DNA of 64,000 nucleotides, taken from Glandiceps talaboti (lineage: Eukaryota > Hemichordata > Enteropneusta > Spengelidae). Every line of letters starts with the position of its first letter. Position 1 is the first letter of the stretch. Shown here piece after piece: positions 61,010 to 64,000 of the stretch. The stretch lies in the NCBI RefSeq assembly GCF_964340395.1, contig NC_135570.1:6348822-6412821 (forward strand), in the 5' to 3' direction. The position numbers and the translations under genes are program-made. A model generated the notes under the pieces. It was not told where the DNA came from. It was given only the letters and a program-made list of their open reading frames with translations, and did no database searches.

Positions 61010-62329
61010 GCCACAATTCTGCACAGTAATAGTAACATAAACTAATCTGCAGTTGATTGCGTAGTACTACAGGATTTGGTATTTCAGTTATGAAGAACAA
61101 ACTTTTTGATGAAAATATGTACATACTGGCAAACCTTTTATATACCAGAGCGTGTACCAATATCATGTACAATGTGCCTTAACATCCCTCTGGCCCCTTG
61201 ATTTGATTTTTTTGTCCATCTGTCAATCAAATATCCTGTAGTGTCCGTAGAGCCTTCTTGCAAATATTCGAAACATGTCGTTGTAATAATTAGATCGTGT
61301 AATAACTGTATTACCTTTCTCTAAGATTTCGCCACACCAGCATAGCCATATACGTAGTCTTTGCAATATTCAAAACCATAAACTAGTCATGGCTATAGCT
61401 TACAAAAACAATTACGAGAAGCTGCGTTTCAAGTCCTACATGTGATCAATGCCAATATTTGCAAAAAGAAAAAAAATCGATCATGGCTAATGTTTACACA
61501 AAATTGCGACAATCTATGTTACTAGAATTACAAGCTCAATCTTTTCCAATAAACAAACGTGTCTTACTTTGTCTCAAACCTCTCCCCAAAGACATGTTTT
61601 ACATCAATCTGTTCTCTAACTTCCCATCTTGAGTTTCGTGATACTGTACTAGAGGAGTCATGATGTGTGTGATTCATTCAGGCACTGACATTCCGCTGAC
61701 TTTTTTCTTAATCGGATTAAGCTACATTTCTCATTTTCTCTTGGTCACAGCACAAGAGATTCAGTTACTAAATTATTCAGAACTTTTAACATCTGTACTG
61801 AGTCTCTAGACATGTTCATAAAAATCTTCTACCTGGGATAGTCGTCAGTCATGTAATGAAAGACGCATCAACACGAAACAAACAACATCGTGCTCAAACT
61901 ACGATGGTATAGTAAAGTTGGAAATTTAGAGTTCAGTGGCCGTGTAATGCGCATGTCTGGATGACGTACTTTTTATTTGTTGACAAAAACTATAAGCTCC
62001 TGTTGTCCAGCCTAAGTTTAGACCACTGCTCTATATTTGGCTTTTGAAATGACGCCAGACTTCACTAGGCCTAGGGTAAACACTCTTTCGTGAATGTACA
62101 TTTGTGATCAGAAAGAAACTTTTGTTTGTCACTGACTGTCCTTAGTTAGGGGTGCGATCAATAGTTCAATATCGTAATTACCATAGTATGGGAGTGGAGT
62201 GGGATGGATGGGGGTTGAACCTTTTAGTTCTCATCCGACAAAATACGATTTTCTTCTGAAAAATGTCAAATCTAGAAGTGGATTAATTTTGCCAGTAGTA
62301 AATGCATGGCACTAAACCACGTGGAAGTG
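61010..62329. other. No gene seen
   Basis: AT-rich with no supported ORF. Confidence 0.4.
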
Positions 62330-62510
62330 TCAATAAAGGAGCATTTTCTCACTTCATACTGGCTTTGTATTCATAGTACTACAAACTAGTACATGCTGAT
62401 TTAATTGATTGTTCTGTATGAATCAATTTTAAATTTTAATCATTTAAGTTAGAAGGGGGAGTGAGGTCTGAGGCCTCACAAAAAGAATTTTGTGTTTTTA
62501 ATACTACATT
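62330..62510 (+). repeat. Dispersed repeat family J, copy 2
   Basis: Colinear with 5307-5480, including AATAAAGGA, CATACTGGCTTTGTATTC, a short G-rich run and GGTCTGAGGCC. The G run is much shorter here. Confidence 0.55.
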
Positions 62511-63449
62511 GAAATCGTCCCTTACTGGATTGATTTTGATCGCATGGGACCACGAGGTGCGCACGTGAGAATTTGAACATGCCAGTGACTTGTCATTGCA
62601 GCGGTACTTAGTACAAACAAGGTTGTGCAGCGTTCCTTCTTGCCAGAACCAGTGCATTCTTAAATTAGCAACGATTTAGATATCTCTTTTACATGTGTAA
62701 CTATATTGCTGTTACTGTGACACACTGTAAAAAATAACGCAAGTCGAGTTTTGTAGTAAACAAGACTCATGCTATATATATGCTACAATTTCAAAATGCA
62801 TAAACTGACTCTGTTATGTAATAGGACGGGTCTTTAGGCTTTTTGAAAAGTTTAAATTTTCGCCATCCAATACTACTTAAACCAAATCTCTTCTGTTGAT
62901 AGCTTCGGTATACCCGACTTATGCCGAAGATGTGATAAGAACTAAGCTCGTTACTCAGTTGCTATGTTCAACACTCTCTTTGGTAAGATAATTAGTAGTC
63001 AAAACCAATCTGTCAAAGGAAAAACGTCGTCAGCTAGATAATTATCTTTCTGTGATTGCTACATAACATATCCTGGGTGTGAAGCAATACGGGGCACTAG
63101 ACCAACGCTTAATTATCAGTTGTTTCCAGGAAATGTGCGAAAAGGTTGTGAGATAAAAATATATCTTACAGAATGAAAATCTAATATACAACCCCGTAAG
63201 ACCACCTACACAATTATGTTATAGGGCTTTTTTGCCGTCAAACGACCTTTTGTCAAACATGACGACCTTTTTCCCCAGCCAAACGACTGTTAGTTTATCT
63301 ATTCTGACAAATTAGCAAGTTCATGAAATTGTTTAATGTAGACTACATCAAACAAAATGAGTTAATAACTAAAGTATACCACATTAAAAGAATTATGTGA
63401 TAAGCAAACACAAAAACTGTTCATGAGTTTCCTCGGTTACGATTTACTT
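62511..63449. other. No gene seen
   Basis: AT-rich. Near 63233-63300 there is a short internal repeat of the type CAAACGACCTTTT (also CATGACGACCTTTT and CCAAACGACTGTT). Confidence 0.4.
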
Positions 63450-63790
63450 CAGAAACGAAGTAAGCTTAGATATTCAAAGTGGCGGCACAATGTGTTTTAC
63501 GTTTCTCATATTGAGTTTTGTTATGACTAATGAAACAATACACCGATCGTTCGATCGCATATACAACGATATCATTTATCTCACAGCGAATTGATAAACG
63601 TCACCGCAACACATTCAAAGTCACATGACTAAACTTGAAGACAAAATGTATCATTTTATATGTGTTTGTTCTAAATAAGTATCACTTTACAAAAACCGTC
63701 GTGCTTTGTAGGAGACAAAAGAAACGTCTTGCTACTTATTTTAGTGTGTAAACTTATCTCGCTCAGCTCATAAGCAATGTAACCACACCT
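63450..63790. mobile_element. MITE-like family D, copy 5
   Basis: GAAACGAAGTAAGCTTAGA, GGCGGCACAATGTG, AAAATGTATCATTTTATATG and TAGGAGACAAAAGAAACGTC align with copies 1 and 3. Confidence 0.7.
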
Positions 63791-64000
63791 GAAATATCAT
63801 CATTAGATTTTAGTATTTACATTGTAAAAGTATCTTGCTCGCAAAGTTGTTGTAAAGTCGAAGATTAAGCAACGTTTATATTATGACCTTCATAAACATT
63901 CCATCAGTTTTCCATAATTCTAATGTTCAGATGAAATTTACAATCTCCCTGACATTTCTCTTTCTTAGTAGAGGTTTTCCAAACTTATGAATATAAATAT

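Overview
The window looks like nuclear DNA from an animal, most likely a marine invertebrate. The reasons are: one very long low-complexity ORF at the left edge, no bacterial-style gene packing, AT-rich non-coding sequence for about 60 kb, dense microsatellites (TCTG, ATCT, ATCC, CA, AT), many palindromic MITE-like elements, a decayed non-LTR reverse transcriptase and tRNA-like SINE heads. I cannot name the species from sequence alone. Every repeat-family call below comes from comparing copies within this window by eye; no database was searched.

Layout. Bases 2-3292 (+) hold the only convincing protein-coding sequence: an extremely acidic, probably nuclear protein of at least 1085 residues. 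It has basic clusters near its start, a long array of degenerate Glu/Asp repeats, a poly-Asp tract and a C-terminal motif (LLVTVDEI / FVVMDEVGEDG) that recalls the acidic repeats of the matrin-3/ZNF638/RBM20 family. Its frame is open at the left edge. A good splice-donor match lies just before the stop, so the true ends are uncertain. Bases 3.3-5.7 kb could be 3' UTR.

From about 4.8 kb to the end the sequence is a repeat-rich gene desert. I see: a fold-back with an internal minisatellite (4.8-5.2 kb); a palindromic MITE family 'A' (6.4, 11.7 and 45.6 kb); family 'B' (13.2, 34.5, 35.2 and 37.5 kb); family 'D', ~350 bp with related inverted ends (44.0, 50.2, 56.0, 58.4 and 63.5 kb); family 'E' (27.8, 40.0, 54.8 and 60.8 kb); family 'F' with a recurring terminal motif (33.2, 39.5 and 45.4 kb plus fragments); paired families 'C', 'G', 'H', 'I', 'J' and 'K'; an element-like unit bounded by 77-bp inverted repeats (30.45-31.93 kb); a large palindrome (17.3-17.5 kb); minisatellites at 19.6, 23.4, 33.5, 36.8 and 53.8 kb; and a relic of a LINE-type reverse transcriptase on the minus strand (47.3-47.7 kb).

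Weak hints of further genes are a promoter-like block with a CRE and a strong splice donor (21.9-22.07 kb), donor-like exon ends at 7.83 and 49.40 kb, an exon-like block at 18.35-18.48 kb, a GPCR-like fragment (35.6-35.8 kb, minus) and a Cys-rich ORF (41.0-41.3 kb, minus). None is strong enough to call a gene. I found no rRNA, CRISPR array, intact transposase or novel multi-gene system.
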